64,000 nucleotides of DNA. Origin: Schaalia sp. ORNL0103 (lineage in GTDB: Bacteria; Actinomycetota; Actinomycetes; Actinomycetales; Actinomycetaceae). The stretch's first letter is position 1. Each line of letters begins with the position of its first letter. Below are positions 55,390 through 64,000 of this stretch, piece by piece. The position numbers were made by a program, and so were the translations under genes. The notes under the pieces were generated by a model that was not told the DNA's origin, made no database searches, and saw nothing but the letters and a program-made list of their open reading frames with translations. Location of the stretch: contig NZ_JAHXSA010000003.1 of NCBI RefSeq assembly GCF_019429565.1, forward strand, positions 180,787 through 244,786, in the 5' to 3' direction.

Positions 55390-56035
55390 CCTGGGTGTCG
55401 TCGATGCCTTCGATGACCTCGCCGGACTCGGTGGAGGCCTGCGCGGTACGCATGAGGCGGCCTGAGATCTCGACGTCGGCCTCGTCCTCGCCGTCGAGCG
55501 TGCGCTCCTGCGTCCACATGAGCTCACCCGCGACCAGACCGAACATGCGGCCCAGGTGCGTCACGCGGGTGGCACCCACGCCGAGAGCGATCGCGTCGGA
55601 GACCATCTGCACGCGCGGGCCGACGCTCACGCCGTCCCACACGGCGCTGTGGCCCTCGGTGGACGCGGAGGTCGCCGTGAATTCGCGGGAGTTGTACTGG
55701 CCGGGAGGTGGCAGCGGCGCGTCGGAGGGGGCGACGGAGACGTACACGGTCTCTTCGCTGATCAGGTCGCCCTTATGAATAGCGGACAGGCCCTTGGCCG
55801 CGTCCCACGTGGGGTCGATCGGCTCGGAGGCGACGCCCGCGTACACGCGGGTCACCAGGCGCATCTGGTCGCCGACGACGTCGCCGCGGATCTCCTCGAT
55901 GACGGGGGAGTCCTCGGCGGGTTCTTCCTGGCCGGGGGCGGCGGGGGCGGCGTACATGCCCCACCCCTCCCAGGTTCCAAGCATCCACGCGACGGGAGCG
56001 ACGAGTGCGGGCAGGTCAGCAGGTATCACCATCAT
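55373..56035 (-). CDS. FABP-like / nitrobindin-family protein
   Basis: 220 residues. Beta-barrel family with the diagnostic start LVAPVAWMLGTWEGWGMYAA and later strands (MRLVTRVYAG, YNSREFTATSAS). Actinobacterial members are annotated as FABP family or peroxynitrite isomerase (nitrobindin), where a C-terminal His binds heme; no clear such His is visible here, so heme binding is doubtful. Start ambiguous among ATG 56035, ATG 56032 and GTG 56029; GGAGG fits the later ones better. Overlaps ygfZ by 17 bp. Confidence 0.78.
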   Translation of the reverse strand: MMVIPADLPALVAPVAWMLGTWEGWGMYAAPAAPGQEEPAEDSPVIEEIRGDVVGDQMRLVTRVYAGVASEPIDPTWDAAKGLSAIHKGDLISEETVYVSVAPSDAPLPPPGQYNSREFTATSASTEGHSAVWDGVSVGPRVQMVSDAIALGVGATRVTHLGRMFGLVAGELMWTQERTLDGEDEADVEISGRLMRTAQASTESGEVIEGIDDTQDGFLV

Positions 56036-56152
56036 GCCTCCAGCCTAACGCCTCGGGTGGACGCTCACCGCGCGAGCAGGGGCGCGCGCAGCTGGCAGCG
56101 AACGGGACGAGGCTGGGGCCCGGCCATCCGGTCGCTCAGCCGTCGTGGGGCC

Positions 56153-57073
56153 TCAGATTCCGCCGATGCGGATCATCGCGTAGACGGGCAGGGCGGCGAC
56201 GAGGAACTTCGCGGCGCCGCGGCCCAGGATGTTGGCGAGCTCAGCGGAGGACGCGCGCTCGCCCAGCAGCGCGTCGACGACGGAGACGGCGAAGCCGACG
56301 CCGAAGCCGGTGACGCCACCCAGAGTCAGGAAGGCGGCGAATTCGCCGAAACGCTTGGCGATGAAGGGGAAGACCACGGGCAGCAGGTCCGAGGTCTGCC
56401 CGAGGAACCAGGCGATCGAGGCGACCACGAGGCCCGCGACGAGGCCGGCAATCATCGCGAATGCAACGCCCGCCTTCGCGCTGCGCCCGAAGCGCGCCGA
56501 GGCCGCGCCGATGACGGCGATCAGGGCAGCCATGGGGACGATGCCCGACCAGCGCTCGTGGACGGTCAGGGAGACCCACATGGAGCCGGAGGTGACGATG
56601 AGGAGGCCGGTCACCGACGAGGCGAGGGCCGCGCTCAGGGCCGTGGATCCCCAGTGCTCGCTCGTGCGCCCCACGGAGTGATCGCGCGGCGCGGGCGCGT
56701 CCAGGATCGTCGCCGCGACCAGCGCGACCAGCGTGATGCCCGTCAGCGGCACGGCGATGTCGAGGTTCTTCCAGTAGGCAACGCCCATGGGGGTCAGCGC
56801 GCCACCCAGGGCGAGGACCGCCTGCGCGAGCCACGGCATGTGCAGGCGCGCCAGCGTCGGCCAACCGAGAGCCAGCAGGAAGGACGCGACGGCGACGACA
56901 GGACCGACGCTCCAACGAGACCCCGGCAACCACCAGGCGACAATCGTCGCCGCGGCCAGCACGGTGACGGTGAGAATACCGATGATCGTGGGCACGTGCC
57001 GGTTGGCCAAGGTGTCGCGGCGACGTCCGCGGCCTGAGCCGGTGCGGCGCCGCGTGGGCGGGGTCGATGTCAT
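56153..57073 (-). CDS. Unknown integral membrane protein
   Basis: 306 residues from ATG 57073. A basic N terminus (RRRTGSGRGRRRDTL) precedes about eight to nine hydrophobic helices. No conserved catalytic motif recognised. Ala/Gly/Val-rich helices and size could fit an actinobacterial permease-like or DUF family. Alone on the minus strand between the FABP gene and purA. Confidence 0.75.
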   Translation of the reverse strand: MTSTPPTRRRTGSGRGRRRDTLANRHVPTIIGILTVTVLAAATIVAWWLPGSRWSVGPVVAVASFLLALGWPTLARLHMPWLAQAVLALGGALTPMGVAYWKNLDIAVPLTGITLVALVAATILDAPAPRDHSVGRTSEHWGSTALSAALASSVTGLLIVTSGSMWVSLTVHERWSGIVPMAALIAVIGAASARFGRSAKAGVAFAMIAGLVAGLVVASIAWFLGQTSDLLPVVFPFIAKRFGEFAAFLTLGGVTGFGVGFAVSVVDALLGERASSAELANILGRGAAKFLVAALPVYAMIRIGGI

Positions 57074-57406
57074 CACGCTTCCATGGTCCCACATGTGCGC
57101 CCCTCACGAGGCAGGGGCAGCTCTCGCGGGTCGGCTCTCCCGGGCGCGGGGCCGGGTGTCAGTCCCGCTTCACGCTGCCACGGCCTCGGCGATGAGGGGC
57201 GGGCTGTGGCGCACGCCCCGTGTGGGTTGATGCACGCCGCCACGGGATGCGCGCGGGCGTTGACTGGTCGTACAGTTGTGGGGCACGCCGGACCGGTATG
57301 CCCCGGGCTCCAAACTCTGCCGCTACGAGCGGCCTTCGCGCCGACAGGCGCATTCGGTTCGGCGTGCTTTGTCGTACATACGCGCTGACGGTGGTGCGTG
57401 AAACGA

Positions 57407-57443
57407 GTGGGGGCCGGCGCTGCGTTGCAGCACCGGCCCCCAC
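57407..57443 (-). terminator. Terminator of purA
   Basis: GTGGGGGCCGGCGCTG/CAGCACCGGCCCCCAC with a 5-nt loop, 19 bp after purA. Between here and 57073 (330 bp) I see no gene. Confidence 0.8.
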
Positions 57444-57461
57444 TATCGTCTCAGCGAAGCG

Positions 57462-58754
<1,293 letters not shown>

Positions 58755-58836
58755 TTAGTTGGGTCTGTTACGCGGGCGCGCGCAACAGACCCATCCTACC
58801 GGAGGAACGACGAGGCCGGGGCACCGGCTGGTCGCG

Positions 58837-59331
58837 TCAGTTTCCGGCGGCAACCAGGGCGACGCCGACGCCCCACAGCGTGGCGCTTGTGAGGGCGGCG
58901 ATCAGCTCAATGGCGATCGTCCAGCCGAAGGCCTTGAGGGCCTGGAGGGTGGCCGTCCAGGCGCTTGCAGTGTCGCGGCTGCGCAGGTACTCAACACCGA
59001 AGATAGCGACAACCATGCCGAGAACGAGGCCGAGGGGCAGGCCGATGAACCATCCGACGACGCCGCCGACGGCGCCCCACACGAGCGTGGATTGGGGGAT
59101 TCCCGCCTTGTTCATGCCGCGGGCGGGAATCACGTATTTGAGGACCGTTCCGAGGATCAGGACGAGCGCCACGATGGCGAAAATGATCCACGCGGCGCGG
59201 GTGCCGCTCATCCACGCCCACACGAGGATCGCGCCTCCGACGACGGGCGCGGAGGGCCAGATCTGCACGACCGCACCGATCACTCCGATGAGGATGACGA
59301 TGCCAACGATGACGGTTCCAAGGACGCTCAT
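58837..59331 (-). CDS. DUF456 membrane protein
   Basis: 164 residues with four or five hydrophobic helices, matching DUF456 (GAVVQIWPSAPVVGGAILVW, GWFIGLPLGLVLGMVVAIFGVEYL with its glycine pattern). Function unknown. Leaderless: TACGAT lies 6 nt before the ATG. Confidence 0.88.
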   Translation of the reverse strand: MSVLGTVIVGIVILIGVIGAVVQIWPSAPVVGGAILVWAWMSGTRAAWIIFAIVALVLILGTVLKYVIPARGMNKAGIPQSTLVWGAVGGVVGWFIGLPLGLVLGMVVAIFGVEYLRSRDTASAWTATLQALKAFGWTIAIELIAALTSATLWGVGVALVAAGN

Positions 59332-59343
59332 GGCCTCATCGTA
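59332..59343 (-). promoter_or_regulatory. Leaderless -10 box of the DUF456 gene
   Basis: On the minus strand TACGAT, then GAGGCC, then ATG. Confidence 0.5.
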
Positions 59344-59416
59344 TCGTCTCCGGGTTGCGTGCGATGACGCTCACGCTGATAGCCTGGCCTCGTTACCCCG
59401 ATCCCCAGGAGTGCTG

Positions 59417-60067
59417 ATGGATATCACTCCCCCTCGCCTGCCGCTGGATTCCCTCCTGAAGAGGCGCCCCATGACGGTGTTCACCGTGTCGTGTCCGCCG
59501 GCGGAGGCCGTCGCGCGCTGCGCACAGTTCTGGCGGCTCATCGGCATCAAACGCGAGTCAACCACGATGTGTAAGCGTTTCGCGGACATCGGCTGGTCCG
59601 GCACCGAGGTCACGGTCATGCCCGGGCAGGTCACGACCTCGCGCAGACGCTTCGACGACACGTTCCTGGAACTTGGCGAGATCGCCCCGGGCCTCTTCTT
59701 GGGAGGCCTCGCCGTCTACCTGACGTCGAAGGCCGTGCGCGCGCAACTGCGTCACCTCAACAAGACGACGATCATCATCGCCGCCCGCCCCATGCCGGGC
59801 GCCGAACAGGACCGCACCGAGCTGTGGTGTTTCCCCTGGGACACGACGATTCAGCGTGCCCGCCCCGGCAAAGATCCCTTCGCCCGCGTCTTCGAGTACC
59901 TGCACACGGCCCTGCACCAGCAGGGGATCCTCCTGGCTCCCCCACGCCTCGTCGACGGTGAGGAACTGCCCGAGGACCACCCCCTCTCCCCCGCCAACAT
60001 CACCCAGATGCGGGGCAGCTTCCTCGATCCCATCACCAAGTTCCTCCCGTCGAAGGAGCGATCATGA
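59417..60067 (+). CDS. Unknown protein, tandem family member 1
   Basis: 216 residues from ATG 59417 (AGGAG upstream). Not recognised. It shares with members at 60212 and 60964 the pattern (A/D)AVxRCxxxW, then GWxGTEV, a strand IIIAARP, ELWCF, and a C-terminal D(H)PLSxxNITxMR. No signal peptide or clear membrane helix. Its stop overlaps the next start (ATGA). Confidence 0.72.
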   Translation: MDITPPRLPLDSLLKRRPMTVFTVSCPPAEAVARCAQFWRLIGIKRESTTMCKRFADIGWSGTEVTVMPGQVTTSRRRFDDTFLELGEIAPGLFLGGLAVYLTSKAVRAQLRHLNKTTIIIAARPMPGAEQDRTELWCFPWDTTIQRARPGKDPFARVFEYLHTALHQQGILLAPPRLVDGEELPEDHPLSPANITQMRGSFLDPITKFLPSKERS

Positions 60068-60174
60068 CCCCCGGTTTCTCACTGCGACGGTTGGTCTTCC
60101 GTCGCAGGTACTTCTACGCCAGGGTCAAGCTCGACCCACAGCAGGAGAAGTCATCATGCACAGCGAAGCAATGA
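60064..60174 (+). pseudogene. Truncated copy of tandem family (36 codons)
   Basis: The first 48 bp (60064-60111) are identical to the first 48 bp of the member at 60964 (MTPGFSLRRLVFRRRY), after which the reading runs into unrelated residues and stops. Probably the 5' stub of a deleted duplicate. It is chained by ATGA overlaps to the gene before it and to a 14-codon ORF (60171-60215) that itself overlaps the next member. Confidence 0.65.
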
Positions 60175-60211
60175 GGAAGCGACAGCACCACCACGACAGT
60201 GGGGAATCGCG

Positions 60212-60811
60212 ATGAACTCTTTCATCTCAAGCATGCAGCTGGATTTCAACGAATCTTTCAGCGCCATCACCGTTTTTCAGCTGTCAGCATCCCCGTTCGA
60301 TGCCGTCTCCCGCTGCGTCGGCCTGTGGAATACGAAGGGGGCCCGCCGCACCAGTACCAGCATGCAAGAGCAATTCAAGCAGCGGGGATGGACCGGAACG
60401 GAACTGATCATCGGACACAGCGGTCGCGCATTCCTGACTAATGTTCTCTTCGAGACACGCTCATACCGTCGCCTCTTGTCACATGCCCCCTCTCTCGTGC
60501 CCAACCGAATCAAGCGAGCTGCCATCACCAAGGTGTACGTGGATATCATTGCGCGCACAGTCGAGAGCGAATCGAGTCCGGTGACCGAACTATGGTGCCT
60601 CACTGATTGGGCAACACGGATGAATCTCAGCGGCCTCGAAAACAGTTACGCTGAATCGTCGATGCACTCACTCGAAGAGTCCTTCAACGCACAGGGCATC
60701 ATGACTGCACCCGCCCGTCACCTCAATCGCTGGGATATCCCCTCAGACGTCCCCCTCTCACTCCCTGAGCTCACGGCAATGCGCAAGGCTGCGAAGAAGA
60801 GCCGGGGGTAG
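60212..60811 (+). CDS. Unknown protein, tandem family member 2
   Basis: 199 residues (GGGGA 7 nt upstream). FDAVSRCVGLW, GWTGTELIIGHSG, TELWCLTDW, and DVPLSLPELTAMRKAAKKSRG match the other members. Base composition is visibly less GC-rich than its neighbours, which suggests different history or relaxed codon use. Function unknown. Confidence 0.7.
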   Translation: MNSFISSMQLDFNESFSAITVFQLSASPFDAVSRCVGLWNTKGARRTSTSMQEQFKQRGWTGTELIIGHSGRAFLTNVLFETRSYRRLLSHAPSLVPNRIKRAAITKVYVDIIARTVESESSPVTELWCLTDWATRMNLSGLENSYAESSMHSLEESFNAQGIMTAPARHLNRWDIPSDVPLSLPELTAMRKAAKKSRG

Positions 60812-60963
60812 CCTCCCTCCTCCGGCCGACCAGCACGGGGATTCCCATGCCTCGTCGATCCCCGGGGAGTCCCACACAATAGTATCCTGACGCCACAGCG
60901 CATCTCGTTTGCGTCGCTACCGTGCTGATGCGCTGACACAGGTCGTGCACGAGGAGGCAGCTC

Positions 60964-61569
60964 ATGACCCCCGGTTTCTCACTGCGACGGTTGGTCTTCC
61001 GTCGCAGGTACCTGCACGCGCTCGTCGCAACCGCTCCGCACGAGGCGGTCACTCACTGCATCAACTACTGGGCCTCGAGGTGGAGAAGCACCCCGGTGGA
61101 GACGCCGGGGATGCGCGAGCAGCTCGCCCAGCAGGGGTGGGTGGGCACCGAGATCGCGGACGGCCTCGATACGATCGGCGGACTATTTTCCACCGTGACT
61201 GACCCAATTGCGCGCAGCGACCTGTTCCCCCAGTCTGCCTCGCAACCTGCCTCCCAGCCTGCCGCAACCGCTCGCTATCAGACGTCGCGGATCCTCATCG
61301 CAGCGCGGCCCTGGTCGGCCGAAGGGCGTCCCGCGAGCGAAGTGTGGTGCTTCGACACCCGGGTCAGCCAGCGCAACACCCCCACCACCAAGGAAGACGT
61401 CGGCCACTACCTCCAGGACCTCGCCGTTACGCTGCAGCTCGACGAGCTACTGCTCGCGCAGCCAGAGCTCCTCTTCGAGGGCGATCTACCAACAGACCAC
61501 CTCTTCGCGGGACGGAACGTGATCGCAATGCGCCAAGCCGCCAAAAAAGAGTCTCGCCGCGAGCGCTAA
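60964..61569 (+). CDS. Unknown protein, tandem family member 3
   Basis: 201 residues from ATG 60964 (GAGGAG upstream). HEAVTHCINYW, GWVGTEIADGLD, a short SQPASQPA duplication, RILIAARPW, SEVWCFD, then DHLFAGRNVIAMRQAAKKE. The N terminus carries a basic stretch RRLVFRRRY. The order cysteine-tryptophan, GWxGTE, ExWC, xMRxxAKK is conserved across members. Function unknown. Confidence 0.7.
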   Translation: MTPGFSLRRLVFRRRYLHALVATAPHEAVTHCINYWASRWRSTPVETPGMREQLAQQGWVGTEIADGLDTIGGLFSTVTDPIARSDLFPQSASQPASQPAATARYQTSRILIAARPWSAEGRPASEVWCFDTRVSQRNTPTTKEDVGHYLQDLAVTLQLDELLLAQPELLFEGDLPTDHLFAGRNVIAMRQAAKKESRRER

Positions 61570-61608
61570 CGCGCACCCACGGCGAGACAACAGGGTGGTT
61601 CGGAAGGC

Positions 61609-62586
61609 TCAGCCCTGCGCGCGCAGGGAGGCCACCTCGTACAGAGCGATGCCCGTGGCGACCGCCGCGTTGAGGGACTCGACGGTCGACGCGATCGGGA
61701 TCGACACGATCTGATCGCAGGTCTCACGCACGAGGCGGGACAGGCCCGCGCCCTCGGCACCGGTCACGACCACGAGGGGGCCATCCGCCAGCGACAGACC
61801 GCGCAGGGGCGCGTCGCCTCCGCCGTCCAGGCCGACGACGAAGTAGCCAGCCTGCTTAGCCTCCTCGAGAGCGCGCACGAGGTTCGTCGCGCGAGCCACG
61901 GGCACGCGGGCGGCCGCACCGGCCGACACCTTCCACGCGGTCGTGTTAACGCCCGCGCTGCGACGCTCGGGGATGATGACGCCGTCCGCGCCGAACGCGC
62001 CCGCACTACGCAGGACCGCGCCCAGGTTGTGGGGGTCCGTCACCTGGTCGAGGGCGACGATGAGCGGGTGGCCCAGCTGCTGCAGAGAACCCGCGATCAA
62101 ATCCGAGGCGTCGGCGTACTCGTAGCCGCGCACCTCAATGGCGACGCCCTGGTGGACGGCGCCGTCGGTCGCGACATCCAGGTCGCGACGGGTGACCTCG
62201 TAAACGGGGGCGCCCATGGCTGAGGCGAGGCGCACGACCTCCTCCACGCGGTCGTCCTTCACGTTGTCGAGGACGAAGACGCGCTCGATCGGGACCGAGG
62301 CGCGGGCGGCCTCGGCAACAGGGTTACGGCCGGCGATCAGCTCGTGACCGGGCTTGACGCGGATCGACGACTTGGCGCGGGCGCGCGCGATCGCGGCCTC
62401 CTGAGCCTCGCGAGCCTCGCGCTTCACCTTGCGCTTGTGGGCGGGATGGTAGGTGCGGTCCTCGGCCTTGGGGGTTGGGCCCTTGCCTTCGAGGCGGCGG
62501 CGCGAGTGGCCGCCGGTGCCGACCTGCGCGCCCTTCTTGGTGCCCTTCTTACGGATGGCGCCGGGGCGCCCGCTGTGTGAGGCCAT
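61609..62586 (-). CDS. rlmB: 23S rRNA 2'-O-methyltransferase, SpoU/RlmB type
   Basis: 325 residues from ATG 62586 (GAGGAGA upstream). A basic N-terminal extension of about 75 residues is followed by a substrate-binding domain (ELIAGRNPVAEAARASVPIE) and the SPOUT knot with motifs LDQVTDPHNLGAVLRSAGAFGAD, VVVTGAEGAGLS and SIPIASTVESLNAAVATGIAL. Methylates Gm2251-type positions by homology. Confidence 0.9.
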   Translation of the reverse strand: MASHSGRPGAIRKKGTKKGAQVGTGGHSRRRLEGKGPTPKAEDRTYHPAHKRKVKREAREAQEAAIARARAKSSIRVKPGHELIAGRNPVAEAARASVPIERVFVLDNVKDDRVEEVVRLASAMGAPVYEVTRRDLDVATDGAVHQGVAIEVRGYEYADASDLIAGSLQQLGHPLIVALDQVTDPHNLGAVLRSAGAFGADGVIIPERRSAGVNTTAWKVSAGAAARVPVARATNLVRALEEAKQAGYFVVGLDGGGDAPLRGLSLADGPLVVVTGAEGAGLSRLVRETCDQIVSIPIASTVESLNAAVATGIALYEVASLRAQG

Positions 62587-62695
62587 GGTGTCTCCTCGTT
62601 TTCTCGTGAACTGACACAAGCGTACGGGTTTTAGACTGCATCGGGGCCGCAGGGGCGCGCGCGGGGGCCAAAATCACGATTGGGCAGGGTGAGCC

Positions 62696-63244
62696 TCAGT
62701 CCTGCGACAGCATGGCCGCGATCTTCTCAACCGTCGAACCGGAGCGGATCGTCACCTGACGGTAGAAGTCCTCGCGCAGCAGGCGCTTGTGATAGGCGGT
62801 TTTCATGAAGCTCTTCTCGTCAAACTTGCCCCAGAAGACGGCGTGCTCGCCGAAGTAGACGGCCTCGTCCCCCAGTTCCATCGCCTCGATGCGCTCGCGC
62901 ACGTGGGAACGGTCCAGGCCTCGCGTGTAGAAGAGCGCGTCGCGGCGGGCGACCTCGCCATGCCACCAGTCGGGGAGACTGTGCAGCTCCGCGAGGTAGT
63001 CCTGCGCCGTCAGGAGGGCCAGTCGGATCGAGAAGTCGTATCGGCGAGCCAGGAGGTCCTCAACCGCCTGGGCCACGTCCTCGCACGGGGTGTCGGGCCC
63101 GGCCTCGAAGAGGACGTTGCCGCTGTTGATGTAGGTGCGCACGTTTGTGAAGCCTTCGGCGGCGATCTGTTCGCGCAGCTCGCTCATGACGACCTTGTTG
63201 TTGCCGCCGACGTTGATGCCGCGCAGCAGCGCCACGTACTCCAT
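62696..63244 (-). CDS. DUF1697 family protein
   Basis: 182 residues. Family start MEYVALLRGINVGGNNKVVM, then NVRTYINSGNVLFEA and SFMKTAYHKRLLREDFYRQV, TIRSGSTVEKIAAML at the end. Cytoplasmic, function unknown. AGGAGGGG lies 7 nt before the ATG. Confidence 0.93.
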   Translation of the reverse strand: MEYVALLRGINVGGNNKVVMSELREQIAAEGFTNVRTYINSGNVLFEAGPDTPCEDVAQAVEDLLARRYDFSIRLALLTAQDYLAELHSLPDWWHGEVARRDALFYTRGLDRSHVRERIEAMELGDEAVYFGEHAVFWGKFDEKSFMKTAYHKRLLREDFYRQVTIRSGSTVEKIAAMLSQD

Positions 63245-63393
63245 GCGTTCTTCCCCTCCTGAGTGACGCCTCGCGGCGTCGATTAGTTATCAGGGTACGG
63301 CCTCGACTCGCATCGGGCTGATCGCGCACGTTAACCCACTAACCCGCACGTTGGCTCTCCAAGCCAAGAACTCACAACCACCAAACGGAGGAA

Positions 63394-63455
63394 TTGCACG
63401 ACATGAGGCTCCGACACTCCGACGACACGCTGCTGGAAGGCTTCGTGTCGTGCAA
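63394..63455. repeat. TTGCACGACA inverted-repeat element
   Basis: Perfect 10-bp ends TTGCACGACA (63394) and TGTCGTGCAA (63446-63455). The left part resembles 29998-30030. Region 63245-64000 has no gene I can support. Confidence 0.6.
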
Positions 63456-63530
63456 AAGCCCCATTGCCGCCCCAATCGGCAGCCACCGCATCACCTACTG
63501 GGCATGGACTTACCGCTGACGGCAGCGATG

Positions 63531-63661
63531 CGTTACAAACGTCGTCAAACTGGAGCATTTTGAAGCCCTCTGTGAGGACCCGTGTTACAAACGTCGTCAA
63601 TCTGAGGCCAAAAACCACTATTTTTCGCAAAAATGCCGTCGGATTGACGACGTTTGTAACA
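63531..63661. repeat. GTTACAAACGTCGTCAA array, two direct and one inverted
   Basis: Direct copies at 63532-63548 and 63584-63600 (52 bp apart), inverted copy at 63644-63660. The last two form a perfect 20-bp inverted repeat (63583-63602 with 63642-63661) around an A/T-rich 39-bp centre, like a small non-autonomous element. Confidence 0.8.
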
Positions 63662-63674
63662 ACACGCGCCGAAC

Positions 63675-63950
63675 CAGACAACAGCGACCGGGCACCACTG
63701 GTGCGGAGGGCGCCGGAGGGACCGGAAGGCTAGGCTGCGGTGCCCGTGGGCGGCGGCGGGGCCTGGCCGGGCTTCGAGACGAAACGCAGAGCCACACATC
63801 AGCGCCCCAGCCCCACTGGTGTGGAGGGCGCCGGAGGGTCCGGAGGGCACGGGCGGGCTTCGAGGCGCGGCGCCGAACGAAGTGAGGACGCCTAGCCTCG
63901 CGGGCGGCCGGGGCCTCCGGCGCCCGGAACACCAGCGGGGCCACAAGCAT
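63675..63950. repeat. GC-rich dispersed repeat, copy B
   Basis: Same order of blocks as 32549-32810: GGCGGCGGGGCCTGGCCGGG and CTTCGAGACGA, AGAGCCACACATCAGCG, GGAGGGCGCCGGAGGG, then GGCCGGGGCCTCCGGCGCCC and GGAACACC. It again starts just after an AT-rich inverted-repeat element. Confidence 0.8.
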
Positions 63951-64000
63951 CGTCGCGGGCCTCGCACCCACTATCCTGGAGCCTATACGCGAGGCCGCCC

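Noticed and set aside
57074..57406. Possible promoter (TTGACT near 57260) and short ORFs between the membrane protein and purA
   Set aside because: No matching -10 box and no coding signal; left as a gene-free stretch.

Overview
This is a GC-rich chromosomal segment from an actinobacterium, most likely the Actinomycetaceae (an Actinomyces/Schaalia-type oral organism). That placement is inferred from coding style and families: extreme GC3, leaderless promoters, DUF3073, DUF3618 and holin-X proteins, a Rv0338c-like Fe-S reductase, an L(A)RTG-anchored surface protein, and a kinase/MoxR/DUF58/transglutaminase/FN3 cluster like the one described in bifidobacteria. No database search was possible, so the genus is not proven.

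Layout. 1-298: no gene; a 19-bp-phased repeat array. 299-5156 (minus): EamA exporter, msrB, and an MscS channel with a very long acidic then histone-H1-like tail. 5252-5660: tRNA-Glu, tRNA-Asp and tRNA-Phe with promoter and terminator. 5660-6230: gene-free, with a 112-bp inverted-repeat element. 6240-7679: sortase-anchored surface protein. 7680-8750: decayed zone with a broken gene, a candidate structured small RNA that has its own promoter and terminator, and two worn type I-E CRISPR repeats. 8752-11914: a degenerate ABC-ATPase-like protein, holin-X, DUF3618 and DUF3073 proteins. 12077-14882: purM and purF. 15083-21329: Fe-S reductase, molbindin, an unknown protein, dcd and two TM2 proteins. 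21496-28147: mutY, a MacAB-like ABC exporter operon, a GNAT, thioredoxin, TetR and Nudix genes. 28286-32550: an island with an IS256-family and an ISL3-family element (both with target duplications), tRNA-Gly, and several arrays of short motifs that run first direct and then inverted at constant pitch. 32940-35657: ppdK. 35890-50775: one minus-strand signalling/cell-surface cluster (FN3/Ig giant, MoxR, DUF58, transglutaminase-like, Ser/Thr kinase, PP2C, FHA). 50962-59331: clpC, dtd, ygfZ, a FABP-like gene, a membrane protein, purA and DUF456. 59417-61569: a tandem family of unknown paralogues with a decayed copy. 61609-63244: a SpoU-type rRNA methyltransferase and DUF1697. 63245-64000: gene-free and repeat-rich.

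How the genes relate. Three purine genes (purM, purF, purA) lie in two places. The largest functional unit is the kinase cluster, in which a transmembrane kinase, its likely phosphatase, a phosphopeptide reader (FHA) and a MoxR/DUF58 chaperone pair sit with a 2042-residue surface protein. The transglutaminase-like member appears to have lost its Cys and His.

The most unusual signals are non-coding: (i) motif arrays sharing one design but not one sequence; (ii) a ~112-bp inverted-repeat element in four copies; (iii) a small palindrome (GACGAGGCCGGGGC) that recurs between genes and inside reading frames, where it encodes short linkers; (iv) a candidate ~165-nt RNA gene; and (v) a repeated leaderless-promoter signature with the -10 box exactly 6 nt before the start codon.
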